Shown piece by piece: positions 36,667-47,432 of a stretch of DNA of 61,287 nucleotides; positions within the stretch are counted from its first letter, which is position 1; each line of letters begins with the position of its first letter. The notes under the pieces are model-generated. The model saw nothing but the letters and a program-made list of their open reading frames with translations. It was not told the origin of the DNA and did not search any database. The position numbers and the translations under genes were made by a program. Origin of the DNA: Adonisia turfae CCMR0081. Its GTDB lineage: Bacteria > Cyanobacteriota > Cyanobacteriia > Phormidesmidales > Phormidesmidaceae. The DNA lies in the NCBI RefSeq assembly GCF_011009555.1, contig NZ_QXHD01000004.1:1988550-2049836 (forward strand), in the 5' to 3' direction.

Positions 36667-36692
36667 GCCCCCTTCGACTTCGCGAAGGGGGC
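36667..36692. repeat. 10-bp-stem hairpin, family 3
   Basis: GCCCCCTTCG (36667-36676) pairs with CGAAGGGGGC (36683-36692) around loop ACTTCG. The 11-mer TTCGACTTCGC inside it is also found, on the other strand, at 26529-26539. It lies 3' of the poly-Asp gene (36729) on the minus strand and may be its terminator. Confidence 0.6.
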
Positions 36693-36728
36693 GCTTAAGA
36701 TAGCTAGAAAAAACGTTGACTATCCAAC

Positions 36729-38132
36729 TTAATCGTCGTCGTCGTCATCATCGTCATCGTCGTCATCGTCATCGTCGTCGTCATCATTGCATCGACGACA
36801 TTCGCCATGATCATCCGAACGATTATCGATGACCGTAGTCGACGACCCGACAATTTGAGTAATTTCAGTAACCGTTGTGGTCACAATGCTCGTATAGCTG
36901 CGCGTGTAGGAAAACGTTTCCCGAATATCTCGACCGCCACCAACCAGGTCATAGCGAATACTGGCGACACAGTTAATTTCCACATCCTCCAGCCTGAGGT
37001 CATCCCCCAGTTCTGCCCGCAGCTCTCGTTCCAACTGAGTCAGGGAAATCACCTCAGATTTCAGAATATATCTACCACCAGCCGCCTCAATTAAACGGGC
37101 TCCACTGTTGGTATGAATCTCCTGCCAGCGGCCACCACGGGTTCTAGCAAACACCTGATAAACCACATTGGCATAGGTCGTTTGCGGCTTATTCAGGATC
37201 TCCAACTGCAGGACTAAATTACGGCTCTGCTGGGTGCTGCCCGTCTGACGAGCCACATGTAATACCGACTCCCAAACACGACGCGTAACCTGGCTTTGAA
37301 TTTCTGAACGTCTACGGGTTGAACGACTGCTGTTGGTCTCCGTACGAGACCTTGAGCTACGCCGACGGCGTTGAGCGCGACTATCGCCATCATCATCATC
37401 GTCATCACGACTTTCTTGGCCATCGTCATCGTCATCATCGTCGTCATTACTACTTGATGTTAGGATGGCTGGCCGGTTAGAAGTGCGGCCAGAGACTGCA
37501 GTTTCTGTGGATTCAGTGCGGCTGGCTGTGACAGTACTTGATGTGGAGGTACGGACAATGGCTGTTGTCGTAGTTGTACTGATTTCTCTGTAGCTTTGTC
37601 GATAGGTAATCTTTTCGCGCAAGTCACGACCACCACCGACTAAGTCGTAGCGAATGCTAACGACACAGTCCAGCTCTACGTCTTCGATACTTAAATTCTC
37701 ACCCAGTTCATCCCGGAGTTCCTCTTCTAGATCAGCAATGGAAATGACTTCTGATTCCAGGATGAACTTACCGTTACTAGCGGGAATTAACCGTGCACCG
37801 CGATTTGTATGAATTTCTTGCCAATCGTCACTGCCACGGGTCCTAGCAAAGACTTGATACACCGCATTAGCGTAGGTGGTCTGGGGTTTATTAAGCACCT
37901 CTAACTGCAACACTAGACTTGTACTCCGCTGGTTACGCTCCACCAGACGAGCCACATGCAAGACAGAATTCCAATCCTGAGCTCGACTTACTTGCTTTTG
38001 CGAGATCGGTGACGGGGCTGCAGATACTACATTTCCACGGGTTGGTGATTGCTGAGCCTGCCAAACCAAGGAAACCAACGCGGCTGGCAAAGCAGCCTTA
38101 AAGAACACTCTTCGGAAAAAGGAATACTGCAT
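36729..38132 (-). CDS. exported protein with tandem domain duplication and poly-Asp tracts
   Basis: A 467-residue protein. It has a basic, hydrophobic N-terminus (FFRRVFFKAALPAALVSLVW) that fits a signal or anchor. Two copies of a domain of about 135 residues follow (starting near VLHVARL and VLHVARQT), both with LQLE-LNKPQTTYANVVYQVF-type strands, GGRD and IRYDLVGGG. Between them is an acidic-then-basic linker with two Asp runs. The protein ends in 18 consecutive aspartates after CRRCN. The Asp codons mix GAT and GAC, so the run is not a simple trinucleotide repeat. The function is unknown; calcium or cation binding is a guess. Confidence 0.85.
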   Translation of the reverse strand: MQYSFFRRVFFKAALPAALVSLVWQAQQSPTRGNVVSAAPSPISQKQVSRAQDWNSVLHVARLVERNQRSTSLVLQLEVLNKPQTTYANAVYQVFARTRGSDDWQEIHTNRGARLIPASNGKFILESEVISIADLEEELRDELGENLSIEDVELDCVVSIRYDLVGGGRDLREKITYRQSYREISTTTTTAIVRTSTSSTVTASRTESTETAVSGRTSNRPAILTSSSNDDDDDDDDGQESRDDDDDDGDSRAQRRRRSSRSRTETNSSRSTRRRSEIQSQVTRRVWESVLHVARQTGSTQQSRNLVLQLEILNKPQTTYANVVYQVFARTRGGRWQEIHTNSGARLIEAAGGRYILKSEVISLTQLERELRAELGDDLRLEDVEINCVASIRYDLVGGGRDIRETFSYTRSYTSIVTTTVTEITQIVGSSTTVIDNRSDDHGECRRCNDDDDDDDDDDDDDDDDDD

Positions 38133-38453
38133 AGCATTTCGTGATGACGCTGGTAGCCCATGGAGCTACCAAAGGGGCATCCATAGCTTCAGGCGTAGCT
38201 GACTTGAGGGATTTATGGAGTATTGATGAAATTTATGTGGTCAAGTGAGCTTACCCCAACGTCCTCATATATGCTTTTATGGGGTTTCCATTGCTATTCA
38301 AGCCTCGGTTACAATTTTTTAGTTCTTGTCATTGACGGTAATACGCAAGGCCTTTGGTATTTACTATTTCTAGACATAGAACAGAGATTGAAAGGTCTAT
38401 GGCGGGTCTACGGTAGAATCCGTAGCGACCTTCCCACTAATCACTGTTTGCCT
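38133..38453. other. divergent intergenic region upstream of the esterase gene
   Basis: About 320 bp between the poly-Asp gene and the preferred esterase start. An open frame runs through most of it (from 38223), but the encoded residues do not resemble the esterase family. No RNA gene was seen. Confidence 0.4.
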
Positions 38454-39098
38454 ATGTCACTTCGTGCCCTGTCCGCTGGTGACTCTACCGCTGACCATCT
38501 TTTGATTCTTCTCCATGGCTGGGGAGCTAATGCGCAGGACGTTGCAGGCATTGCCCCTTATATGCAGCTAGATAAGTATCAAATGCTGTTCCCAGATGCT
38601 CCCCATGCTCACAAAATAGCCAATGGTATGGGAGCACCTAACGGACGGATGTGGTACGCCCTACCTGACATTTTCGACTTTGACCAGCCCTTCACCCATC
38701 AAGCAGATCTACAGCAAAGTCGGCAGTTGCTACTCGACTGGATCACCGCTTTACCGGAAAAAACCGGCATTCCATTGGGGAAAACTATCCTCGGCGGCTT
38801 TTCCCAAGGGGGAGCCATGACATTAGACATTGGCATGGGGCTGCCCGTTGCAGGAATGATGATCCTTAGCGGTTATAGCCACGGTCCCTTAGTAACGCCC
38901 ATTAATCCACGCCCCATTCTGCTAGTCCATGGCCGCCAAGACCCAGTGGTTCCCATTACCCAAGCCCATCAAAACAAAGCTGAACTCGGCCACTTGTCAG
39001 TTGATGTTGACTATCACGAATTCAACATGGGGCACGAAATCAACCTACAGGTACTAGAGATGGCCAAGAATTTTTGCGAAAAACTTTGTAAAAACTAG
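38454..39098 (+). CDS. phospholipase/carboxylesterase family alpha/beta hydrolase
   Basis: A protein of about 214 residues of the YpfH/acyl-protein thioesterase-like family. Visible are LLILLHGWGANAQDVAG (oxyanion loop), the nucleophile in LGGFSQGGAM, the Asp in VHGRQDPVVP and the His in FNMGHEIN. The ATG at 38454 is chosen because it places the first beta strand at the N-terminus; the frame to 38223 adds 77 residues unlike the family. The substrate is unknown. Confidence 0.88.
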   Translation: MSLRALSAGDSTADHLLILLHGWGANAQDVAGIAPYMQLDKYQMLFPDAPHAHKIANGMGAPNGRMWYALPDIFDFDQPFTHQADLQQSRQLLLDWITALPEKTGIPLGKTILGGFSQGGAMTLDIGMGLPVAGMMILSGYSHGPLVTPINPRPILLVHGRQDPVVPITQAHQNKAELGHLSVDVDYHEFNMGHEINLQVLEMAKNFCEKLCKN

Positions 39099-39183
39099 GT
39101 GTAACATTTCAGACGCACTCCGGGACAGTGATAACGACACCGAATACACTGGAGACAGCGCCCGCCCACAGGAGCCAGCACCC

Positions 39184-39402
39184 ATGGTTTTAAGTACAAG
39201 CAAAGTTTCTGATAAGCCCATTGCTGACGTTACTCAAGAAGAGGTCGATCAGCTGGCACAACGTCTAGAACAGGATGAATACACGACAGCCTTTGAAGGT
39301 CTGCAGGATTGGCATCGACTACGGTCAATAGCATTCCAGCGTCCAGAGCTAGTGCGTTCTTATCTACATTTATTAGATGTAGAAACCTACGACGAAGCCT
39401 AA
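39184..39402 (+). CDS. DUF2555 family protein
   Basis: A 72-residue protein of a small cyanobacterial family: [38 protein letters not shown] and [13 protein letters not shown]. The function is unknown. Its TAA stop shares one base with the coaBC start (TAATG), so the two genes are probably translationally coupled. Confidence 0.8.
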   Translation: MVLSTSKVSDKPIADVTQEEVDQLAQRLEQDEYTTAFEGLQDWHRLRSIAFQRPELVRSYLHLLDVETYDEA

Positions 39403-40649
39403 TGACAGATGCGTCACCAACGACCAAAATTTTGGTCGGCATTAGTGGCGGCATAGCGGCCTATAAAGTTTGTGAGGTGGTGTCTACCCTGGCTAAAGCA
39501 GGGGCAGAGGTACGGGTTATTCTGACGTCCTCGGCAGAGGCGTTTGTTTCGGCTTTGACCTTTGCCACCCTCTCACGTCATAACGCTTACACCGATGATA
39601 ATTTTTGGTCCGCTGACCAGGCTCGCCCCCTACATATTGAGCTAGCTGAATGGGCGGACTGTTTTTTGATTGCACCGTTAACAGCAAATACTCTGGGGAA
39701 ATTGGCCCACGGCTTAGCAGACAATCTGCTAAGCAATACGGTCTTAGCATCCACATGCCCAGTGCTACTGGCTCCGGCTATGAATACGGATATGTGGCTA
39801 CAGCCGTCTGTCCAGCGTAACTGGCACCAGGTTTTAACGGATGAACGTTACCATGCGGTGGGACCAGCGGCTGGCAGGTTAGCGTGCGATCGCATCGGCA
39901 CCGGTCGCATGGCCACACCCCAGACCATCCTCGCTGCCCTAGAGTCTCTCAAACACACCCAAGGTCGTCGTGACCTCAAGGGCAAGCGCGTCCTCATTAG
40001 TACTGGTAGCACCCAGGAATTTATCGACGCCGTTCGCTACATTGGCAATCCATCGACTGGTCGTATGGGCATTGCTTTAGCCACTGCCGCCGTCCATCGT
40101 GGAGCACATGTATCCTTAGTACATGGCCCCATGGAAAGACATCTCCGCCAGACCATTCCAGATCCAGTGCAAACCACAGCCGTTGTTAGTGCCGCCGATA
40201 TGGAAGCGGCCCTGATGGCTCAGTTAGACACTGTAGACTGGATCATCATGGCCGCAGCAGTAGCTGATATGCGCCCCCAGTTGCACGTCACTGGCAAACT
40301 TGCTAAGGCAGATTTACCTAACCCGTTACCCCTTGAACCGGTCACAGATATTGCGGCAAAACTGTCCGCTAACAAAAGAGCCGACCAAACCCTGGTGGGG
40401 TTTGCGGCTCAAACAGGCGATATTATTCAGCCTGCCCTAGGCAAGCTACAGCGTAAAGGATTGGATGCCCTTGTGGCCAACCCAGTAGATCAGCCGGAGA
40501 GTGGATTTGGCAGCGATCGCAACCATGGCATCTTCCTAGATAAATACGGCCAACAAATAACATTGGCCACCGACACCAAATTATCGATGGCCCACAAAAT
40601 CTATAGCCTGCTCCGCAAGATACCTAGTGAGGCCCCATTAGACCTTTAG
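39402..40649 (+). CDS. coaBC: bifunctional phosphopantothenoylcysteine decarboxylase/synthetase
   Basis: Makes 4'-phosphopantetheine from 4'-phosphopantothenate in CoA synthesis. The 415-residue protein has the flavoprotein CoaC half ([29 protein letters not shown]) and the CoaB half ([47 protein letters not shown]). The start ATG at 39402 overlaps the DUF2555 stop. A longer frame upstream is a shadow. Confidence 0.95.
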   Translation: MTDASPTTKILVGISGGIAAYKVCEVVSTLAKAGAEVRVILTSSAEAFVSALTFATLSRHNAYTDDNFWSADQARPLHIELAEWADCFLIAPLTANTLGKLAHGLADNLLSNTVLASTCPVLLAPAMNTDMWLQPSVQRNWHQVLTDERYHAVGPAAGRLACDRIGTGRMATPQTILAALESLKHTQGRRDLKGKRVLISTGSTQEFIDAVRYIGNPSTGRMGIALATAAVHRGAHVSLVHGPMERHLRQTIPDPVQTTAVVSAADMEAALMAQLDTVDWIIMAAAVADMRPQLHVTGKLAKADLPNPLPLEPVTDIAAKLSANKRADQTLVGFAAQTGDIIQPALGKLQRKGLDALVANPVDQPESGFGSDRNHGIFLDKYGQQITLATDTKLSMAHKIYSLLRKIPSEAPLDL

Positions 40650-40740
40650 CGTCGAACCTTACCTCAATAATCAATCTCACTCAGACGCTCACCCAGTATG
40701 ATCGCTGTCGCAACCTTCAGACTAGATGAGCCACTACCCA

Positions 40741-41481
40741 CTATTGCAAGTCCAAACTCTGAATATGATTAATCACATCTGAATCTGGCAAGAAGCGAAT
40801 ACGCTCAAACGCTTCATTATCACTGCCCAAGATATTCCCAGATAAATCTGCCAAGGAAACCACACCAACATTTACCTGAGACATATTAGGGTTAGACGCT
40901 TGAATAGAACTTAAGACACTATCTGCATCCTGCTTGGAGAAGAACATGGAGAAAATAGACTCTTCAGAGTCATCACCAATCGATAGCGGCAGATAATTCC
41001 CAGCAGCATCTTGCAAAGCAAACAAAGGAACCAACGATGAAGAGGTAGTCCCACCAAAATTACTATCCAAAGCACGCGCTGCCTCCAATTCTTCAGCCTC
41101 AGGAATAAAGATCAACTTTAAAGGGACTTCCCGTTCTTCCTGGGCTAGGCGATGAACAGATGCTAAGTCAATCACACCAACAGAGCCACCTTGGTTAAAT
41201 CGAGGCTCCTCTTCGCGAACCTGCTCTACAAAACTGAGCACATCATCTTCAGTAAAGAACACCCGTAGTAGAGATACATTTCCCATGCCATCATTGGGCA
41301 AATCAACAACTGATGTCACATAGCCACCAGAACTATCAGCCACCACAAAAACAGGGACTTCTGCAAATTTAATGAGCAATTCATCTTCCGAAAGCGCTGC
41401 TGCTTGAGGGGTATGGAATGTAGCGGCAATAACACCACCACCTAATAGGCCACATAGAAAACGACCAAACATTGCTTTCAT
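40741..41481 (-). CDS. Tic22-like family protein
   Basis: A 246-residue protein with a signal peptide (MKAMFGRFLCGLLGGGVIAA, cleaved near QAAA) and the Tic22 pattern: two related halves, KFAEVPVFVVADSSGGYVTS with FFTEDDVLSFVEQV, and SLVPLFALQDAAGNYLPL with FFSKQDADSVLSSI. Tic22 proteins act in outer-membrane biogenesis in cyanobacteria and protein import in plastids. AGGAGG seven bases upstream fixes the start at 41481. Confidence 0.85.
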   Translation of the reverse strand: MKAMFGRFLCGLLGGGVIAATFHTPQAAALSEDELLIKFAEVPVFVVADSSGGYVTSVVDLPNDGMGNVSLLRVFFTEDDVLSFVEQVREEEPRFNQGGSVGVIDLASVHRLAQEEREVPLKLIFIPEAEELEAARALDSNFGGTTSSSLVPLFALQDAAGNYLPLSIGDDSEESIFSMFFSKQDADSVLSSIQASNPNMSQVNVGVVSLADLSGNILGSDNEAFERIRFLPDSDVINHIQSLDLQ

Positions 41482-41695
41482 ACTTCCTCCTGATGCCAAA
41501 CTACTGACTTGCTCAGTCTTCATCATCTAACACAGCTTAACTTCATCTACGATAAGCTGAGACATTTCTACAACTGGCCACCGTCCCAAGCAAAGATCCC
41601 AAGCTACCCCAGGAGTACTGATAATATCCCGCATCCAATAGACTCAAAAATCTTGCACAGAGAGATTACAGGATTACAACACAAATTTAAAAAAT

Positions 41696-41768
41696 CGGGA
41701 TGACAGGATTCGAACCTGCGACATCCTGCTCCCAAAGCAGGCGCGCTACCAAGCTGCGCTACATCCCG
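41696..41768 (-). tRNA. tRNA-Pro (anticodon TGG)
   Basis: Complete cloverleaf on the minus strand: acceptor arms CGGGATG and CATCCCG, D-arm with GCGC-TTGGTA-GCGC, anticodon arm CCTGC-TTTGGGA-GCAGG and a T-loop with GGTTCGAATCC. The anticodon TGG reads proline. The 3' CCA is not encoded. Confidence 0.96.
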
Positions 41769-41855
41769 TGGTCAAAAACACCCTAGACAATTAAACTGCT
41801 AAAGCCCAAGTGCAATAGATTAACAACCTAACATAAATATACCTCTGTTTACCCA

Positions 41856-42296
41856 ATGGTTTTTGAACCGCTCAGAATACCTAACTCTATCCGACTTCAA
41901 AACTGGGCTATTGAGCAGCTACCAGGCATCTCTGACGAGCACCAGCAGCAGCTAAATATATTGAATATTTTCACGACTTTTGACCTACTCAATGCAACTC
42001 GCACCCAGTCAGCACGCTTAAAGCTGGCCCAGCAGCTTAACTCTCATATCAAATATGTCAACAAGTGGACGGCCTTAGCCCAACTAGCTTGCCTCCCCAG
42101 CGTAGGATGCAAATACTGCGGTCTACTATTGCACGCTGGCATTAGCTCACCTCAGCAATTGGCACTATTACCTGTTGCCCAACTTCACTCCCAACTTAAG
42201 CGACTCCAAATAAAACTCATGCAGCGAGCTGACCTGAGCCCAGATACAGCCCAAGTTTCACAATGGATTACTGAAGCCAAACAACTATGCAGGTAG
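41856..42296 (+). CDS. DUF4332 family protein
   Basis: A 146-residue helical protein. It contains LPGISDEHQQQLNILNIFTT and CLPSVGCKYCGLLLHAGIS, the tandem helix-hairpin-helix-like motifs of DUF4332, a family related to DNA-binding (HhH) domains. The function is unknown. It lies just upstream of the convergent GNAT gene. Confidence 0.7.
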   Translation: MVFEPLRIPNSIRLQNWAIEQLPGISDEHQQQLNILNIFTTFDLLNATRTQSARLKLAQQLNSHIKYVNKWTALAQLACLPSVGCKYCGLLLHAGISSPQQLALLPVAQLHSQLKRLQIKLMQRADLSPDTAQVSQWITEAKQLCR

Positions 42297-42405
42297 GGCA
42301 AGACTAGACTCGCACCTCAGATATCACTCTTGATGTCTTAAATGCGTACAACCCACCTCAATACCAGAAACTAGCAAAGCTTATGGGGCAATTACCGTTT
42401 AATGC

Positions 42406-43271
<866 letters not shown>

Positions 43272-43997
43272 ATGGCAGCCGGATTAAAGACATCGACAGT
43301 AGAGCTGCTGAAGCGCTTCAACCGAGCGTTTCCGCAATTTTATGAGCAATTTGTCAGTAGTGAGATTCAATTGCAAAACCTACGGCTTGCCTATCAGCTC
43401 TACAAAACCAAAAAGGCCGTTATTGAAATCAAACCGGAAGGTAATCGCAGCGCCCTCCATTTTGCCTATCGTAATCAGTCCTTTTTACTCAGCGATATCT
43501 TTGGTGTACTCACAGCCTATGGTCTAACAATCCATAGCCTCAGCCTATACGGACAGATTTATCCACCCATGCTGGTGTTTGTCAAACTGGTGGTCTCGCG
43601 TGGGGGTAAAGCCCTCAGTGATAAAACTGCCGATAACACCTGCCGGGCTATTCGAGAAGCTTTAGCCGGACGCTACGAAGTGGAAGAAATGCTCAGCGTT
43701 GAATTCAACCTCAACGCAGGCTTAGAAAAAGTTGAAACTGAATTTTATGTAGACCCAGTCTTTCATTTGCCAGCCTTACTCATCGAAGCAGATAACCAAC
43801 CAGGTCTGTTTTATAAGGTCATGTATGCCATTTGGCAAGAAGATTTGCTGGTGGTGAATGCTAATCTATTGGTATGGCGTGGTCGTACCCGATTGATCTT
43901 GTACCTATTAGGCCCCAATGAGAGTTTAATTCCAGAATATTTAGGACATAAGATTGCCGATGGTATGCGCGAGCGTTTACTTGGCGGGCCTTACTAG
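43272..43997 (+). CDS. protein with two ACT-like domains
   Basis: A 241-residue soluble protein. Two ACT-type segments are visible: SFLLSDIFGVLTAYGLTIHS around residue 80 and LIEADNQPGLFYKVMYAIWQ (DxPGL signature) around residue 180. The layout is like the C-terminal part of GlnD, without its nucleotidyltransferase. ACT domains bind amino acids, so it may sense nitrogen status. Its start at 43272 (MAAGLKTS) is plausible. The function is unknown. Confidence 0.75.
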   Translation: MAAGLKTSTVELLKRFNRAFPQFYEQFVSSEIQLQNLRLAYQLYKTKKAVIEIKPEGNRSALHFAYRNQSFLLSDIFGVLTAYGLTIHSLSLYGQIYPPMLVFVKLVVSRGGKALSDKTADNTCRAIREALAGRYEVEEMLSVEFNLNAGLEKVETEFYVDPVFHLPALLIEADNQPGLFYKVMYAIWQEDLLVVNANLLVWRGRTRLILYLLGPNESLIPEYLGHKIADGMRERLLGGPY

Positions 43998-44116
43998 AGA
44001 ATGCGGGAACAGAGGTTATCTATTTGTTATCTGTTGATAGGTGAAGCCTTTAGCAATCGAACGTTGGATGGGACTAGTTCGAGTTTGAATGTTGTCTTAC
44101 GAATGCGATTTGCACC

Positions 44117-44995
44117 ATGGTGGTGACACCTGTCTTCGGAGTGCCCCATGTCTATGATTTCACTCCCAATTTATTTTCCACTACCACCACCCATCGTTCA
44201 GTATTAGTCTGCATTCATGGCTGGCTACTCAGTAGAGCCTATTGGCAACCTCTGATGCAGCAGCTTGCTCCAGATATTGAGTGTCTTGCCTACGACTTGA
44301 GAGGCTTTGGGGATTCAACCCAAGATCTATCTTGCCGCTCTATTACTGTAGATGCCCCCACCTACGGGCTTACAGCCTACGCCTATGATTTAAATGCATT
44401 ATTAGAGGCCCTCGAACTAGAGGATGTATGGCTAATGGGCCATTCTTTGGGGGGCAGTATTGCTCTATGGGCAGCTCATTTGTTTCCAGAACGTGTGCGA
44501 GGAGTTATCTGTGTAAATGCAGGGGGTGGCATATATATCCACAATGCCTTTGAAAGATTTCGCAGCACTGGGCAACAAATGTTAGGGTGGCGACCTCAAT
44601 GGCTACAGCATCTGCCATTATTACCATGGGTATTTGCCAACATCATGGTGCAACAAACCTTGAGTTATCGTTGGGGCCAACAACGGCTGATTGATTTTCT
44701 AAGGGCAGATCCAGAGGCGGCAGCTCAGTCACTCCTAGCATCAACAACTGAAGATGAAGTCCATCAACTGCCCCAGATAGTCTCCCAGCTATCTCAACCG
44801 GTATATTTCATCACCGGTGAACAAGATATGGTTATGGAGCCTCGCTACGTACAGCATTTGGCTAGTTTTCATAAATTTTTTCGTCAGGGCAAAGAAGCAG
44901 TTGTTGCGTTCAAACAATGCGGCCACTTTGCCATGCTAGAACAGCCACTAGCGCTAGAAGCACAGATCCGCCAATGGCTGCTCCTTACCAGTTAA
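44117..44995 (+). CDS. alpha/beta hydrolase
   Basis: A 292-residue single-domain hydrolase: SVLVCIHGWLLSRAYW (oxyanion loop), the nucleophile in LMGHSLGGSIALWA, the Asp in VYFITGEQDMV and the His in QCGHFAMLEQP. The substrate is not evident. The last 4 bases overlap the convergent tsaD gene. Confidence 0.88.
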   Translation: MVVTPVFGVPHVYDFTPNLFSTTTTHRSVLVCIHGWLLSRAYWQPLMQQLAPDIECLAYDLRGFGDSTQDLSCRSITVDAPTYGLTAYAYDLNALLEALELEDVWLMGHSLGGSIALWAAHLFPERVRGVICVNAGGGIYIHNAFERFRSTGQQMLGWRPQWLQHLPLLPWVFANIMVQQTLSYRWGQQRLIDFLRADPEAAAQSLLASTTEDEVHQLPQIVSQLSQPVYFITGEQDMVMEPRYVQHLASFHKFFRQGKEAVVAFKQCGHFAMLEQPLALEAQIRQWLLLTS

Positions 44996-46038
44996 CGCTG
45001 GTATAACTCAGCAACGTGTTCTAGAGGGAGCCGAGAATAAACTCCCAGATCTAATTTAGAACAATGTCCCTGATCAAAATGATCGCTAGCAGCACAGGCA
45101 ATCATGGCTGCATTATCCGTGCAAAATTTTAGCGAGGGAATGTAAATGTTAATACCTTGCGCTGCTGCTGTCTCAGCAATTACATGACGCAAGCCACTGT
45201 TGGCAGCCACACCTCCTCCCATCACAATCGCAGGCAGGTTTTGGTCTTGGGCACAGCGCATCGCTCGTTTCACTAATGCCCGCACCACAGCGTACTGGAA
45301 GCTGGCAGCGATATCAGCTACAGGGAGTGGATCCACCCCCTCTGATTTAAGGCGCTCTACCAGCCTCAAAACAGCGGTTTTAAGACCACTAAAGCTTGCA
45401 TCATAAGGATGATAGCCACCTTCTGGCAAGGAAATGTTGCCCTCTGGCAGTCGAAATGCTTTCGGGTCACCCTGCTGGGCTAATTGATCAATGATAGGGC
45501 CGCCGGGATATCCCAGAGCCAGCAAGCGAGCGACTTTATCGAAGGCTTCACCGGCAGCGTCATCTCGGGTTTTACCGAGCAATTTGTATTGACCGCAGCC
45601 ATCAACTCGAATCAAGCTGGTGTGCCCACCGGAGACTAATAGACACAGGAAAGGCGGCCGCAGATCAGTGTGTTCTAAATAGGCTGCATAGATGTGTCCC
45701 TCCAGATGGTGCACACCTAAAAACGGTTTGTGATGTACCATTGCCAGGGTTTTACCAACACTCATACCAACCAAGAGAGCACCCACCAGGCCCGGTGCAC
45801 AGGTGGTGGCAACAGCGTCGATATCAGCCCAACCCAATTGAGATTTAAGCAACGCTTCATTCACTGTGTCGCCAATGGTCAGCAAATGTTCGCGGGATGC
45901 TAACTCTGGCACAACACCACCATAGCGACTATGCAGGTCAATTTGGGATGCCACAACACTACTGAGCACTTGATGATGCTTCACCACCGATGCGGCTGTT
46001 TCATCACAGCTGGTTTCAATTGCTAAAATCGTGGCCAT
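44992..46038 (-). CDS. tsaD: tRNA threonylcarbamoyladenosine synthase subunit TsaD
   Basis: Transfers the threonylcarbamoyl group to A37 of ANN-decoding tRNAs. The 348-residue ASKHA-fold protein has ILAIETSCDETAASVV, YGGVVPELASREHL, the metal-binding HHLEGHIYAAY, LLVSGGHTSLIRV and GGGVAANSGLR. It is divergent from psaF. TsaE and TsaB are not in this window. Confidence 0.97.
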   Translation of the reverse strand: MATILAIETSCDETAASVVKHHQVLSSVVASQIDLHSRYGGVVPELASREHLLTIGDTVNEALLKSQLGWADIDAVATTCAPGLVGALLVGMSVGKTLAMVHHKPFLGVHHLEGHIYAAYLEHTDLRPPFLCLLVSGGHTSLIRVDGCGQYKLLGKTRDDAAGEAFDKVARLLALGYPGGPIIDQLAQQGDPKAFRLPEGNISLPEGGYHPYDASFSGLKTAVLRLVERLKSEGVDPLPVADIAASFQYAVVRALVKRAMRCAQDQNLPAIVMGGGVAANSGLRHVIAETAAAQGINIYIPSLKFCTDNAAMIACAASDHFDQGHCSKLDLGVYSRLPLEHVAELYQR

Positions 46039-46225
46039 GCGTCAATTGTGTCGTCATGTAAAGTCTTGTGAGTAATTTCCCTGCCAGGGTTTGGCAGAAA
46101 GGTATGATCCCTGAGAGTCAAGTAGATCCTTAATTTAGTTCACGTTGGTTGAGTTTTAAAAGCGACTTCAATACTGCGTCGGCTAACTGATAAAGCATAC
46201 ACACTAGGGAACTAGTTAAAGCAGC

Positions 46226-46243
46226 ATTACAGTTAGTTATCTA
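46226..46243 (+). promoter_or_regulatory. possible HLR1-like site upstream of psaF
   Basis: ATTACAGT-TA-GTTATCTA resembles the pair of TTACA-type repeats (2-bp spacer) recognised by RpaB at photosystem I genes. The second half-site is imperfect and the assignment is by eye. Confidence 0.3.
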
Positions 46244-46302
46244 AGTTAAGAGATTCACTGAATTAATTTTTTGTCTTTTGTAAAACACAAAGGAAACATT
46301 TT

Positions 46303-46803
46303 ATGCGACGGTTGTTTGCTCTGGCTCTAGTACTTTGCCTCTGGTTTGGCTTCGCGGCACCCGCCTCTGCCAGCTTGGCTGGAGACAACGTGGCTGGTTT
46401 GACCCCCTGTGGCGAATCTGCTGCGTTCCAACAACGTGCCTCTGCGGCCAAAACAGAAGGTGCTAAAGCACGTTTTGATTTTTATGCTAACTCCAGCCTA
46501 CTTTGCGGCGAAGATGGCCTCCCCCACTTGGTGGTAGATGGAGATTTTGCTCATCTTGGTGAGTTTGTCATTCCCGGCATTTTATTCCTTTACATCGCTG
46601 GCTGGATTGGTTGGGCTGGGCGTTCTTACTTGATCGCGTCTCGCACTGCCAAGAAGCCCGAGGAGAAAGAAATCATCATCGATACTGGCTTGGCTATCAA
46701 GTCTTCTTTGGCGGGTGCGGCTTGGCCCCTAGCTGCATTCAAGGATATGGCATCCGGTGCCATGTTTGCGAAGGATGATGAAATCACAATTTCACCTCGC
46801 TAA
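46303..46803 (+). CDS. psaF: photosystem I reaction center subunit III
   Basis: PsaF of photosystem I, which helps dock plastocyanin or cytochrome c6 on the lumenal side in some species. The 166-residue precursor has a signal peptide ([18 protein letters not shown], cleaved after ASA), then [14 protein letters not shown], a lumenal region with a second Cys ([16 protein letters not shown]) and a membrane helix ([20 protein letters not shown]). AAAGGA upstream fits a ribosome site. psaJ follows 102 bp later, as in other cyanobacteria. Confidence 0.97.
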   Translation: MRRLFALALVLCLWFGFAAPASASLAGDNVAGLTPCGESAAFQQRASAAKTEGAKARFDFYANSSLLCGEDGLPHLVVDGDFAHLGEFVIPGILFLYIAGWIGWAGRSYLIASRTAKKPEEKEIIIDTGLAIKSSLAGAAWPLAAFKDMASGAMFAKDDEITISPR

Positions 46804-46905
46804 TTAATACATCAGAGGCACGGCTTGGGCTTGATGAGTCGAATCAATATAACTGGGTCGTGCTGACTTATTGTTTTTAGATGTTTTTATTCAGGACACT
46901 TTCCC

Positions 46906-47031
46906 ATGCCCGAAGGCTTAGTAAAATACCTGTCTACAGCCCCTGTATTAGCTACAATTTGGATGCTGATCACAGCTGGTATCTTGATTGAATTTAATCG
47001 TTTTTTCCCCGATCTACTACTTCATCCTTAG
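46906..47031 (+). CDS. psaJ: photosystem I reaction center subunit IX
   Basis: A 41-residue subunit with one membrane helix that stabilises PsaF. The ATG at 46906 gives a start [20 protein letters not shown], then helix [13 protein letters not shown] and the end HP. The reading frame and size match PsaJ precisely. It lies downstream of psaF and is followed by a strong terminator. Confidence 0.95.
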   Translation: MPEGLVKYLSTAPVLATIWMLITAGILIEFNRFFPDLLLHP

Positions 47032-47071
47032 GGATAGCTGACTATTTGTCACTGCACTGGTTATAGATTGG

Positions 47072-47114
47072 AAAAAATCCCACCTCAGTTTTCAAAGCTG
47101 AGGTGGGATTTTTT
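47072..47114. terminator. bidirectional terminator between psaJ and DUF5340
   Basis: Arms AAATCCCACCTCAG and CTGAGGTGGGATTT enclose a 10-nt loop. A runs precede and T runs follow it, so it works on both strands. It ends psaFJ and probably the minus-strand gene. It is not related to the two palindrome families. Confidence 0.92.
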
Positions 47115-47137
47115 AAGATAACGGGCTTATATCTCCC

Positions 47138-47374
47138 TTAAATTCCTGGTTTTTCATTTAATGACCAGTAATATTCCACTGGCAACCTTGAAGCTCGGCA
47201 ACTTTCTTCCAGTTGCTTTTGCTGAGACATTGCCTTACGCAGGGTAATAATCAGTTCCTGGAGTTGTTCCTTCTGTGGGGAGTGCTGATAGATAGCCGCA
47301 GTAGTTTCACGTTCCAAGAGCCTTAGTAATAGCTCGTAATGGATATGGGATGGCAGGGGAATAGGACGATCCAT
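47138..47374 (-). CDS. DUF5340 family protein
   Basis: A protein of 78 residues with IPLPSHIHYELLLRLLERET and LQELIITLRKAMSQQKQLEE, the pattern of a small cyanobacterial family of unknown function. It is helical and soluble. The ATG at 47374 (MDRPIPLPSH) is preferred to 47422, which would add 16 poorly conserved residues. It is the last gene of a minus-strand series after trpC and lpdA. Confidence 0.7.
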   Translation of the reverse strand: MDRPIPLPSHIHYELLLRLLERETTAAIYQHSPQKEQLQELIITLRKAMSQQKQLEESCRASRLPVEYYWSLNEKPGI

Positions 47375-47432
47375 AGTCGGAAAATCAGAGTAGGGAACCT
47401 GAAACGGGTAGACAATAGACAACTTCCAGGGA

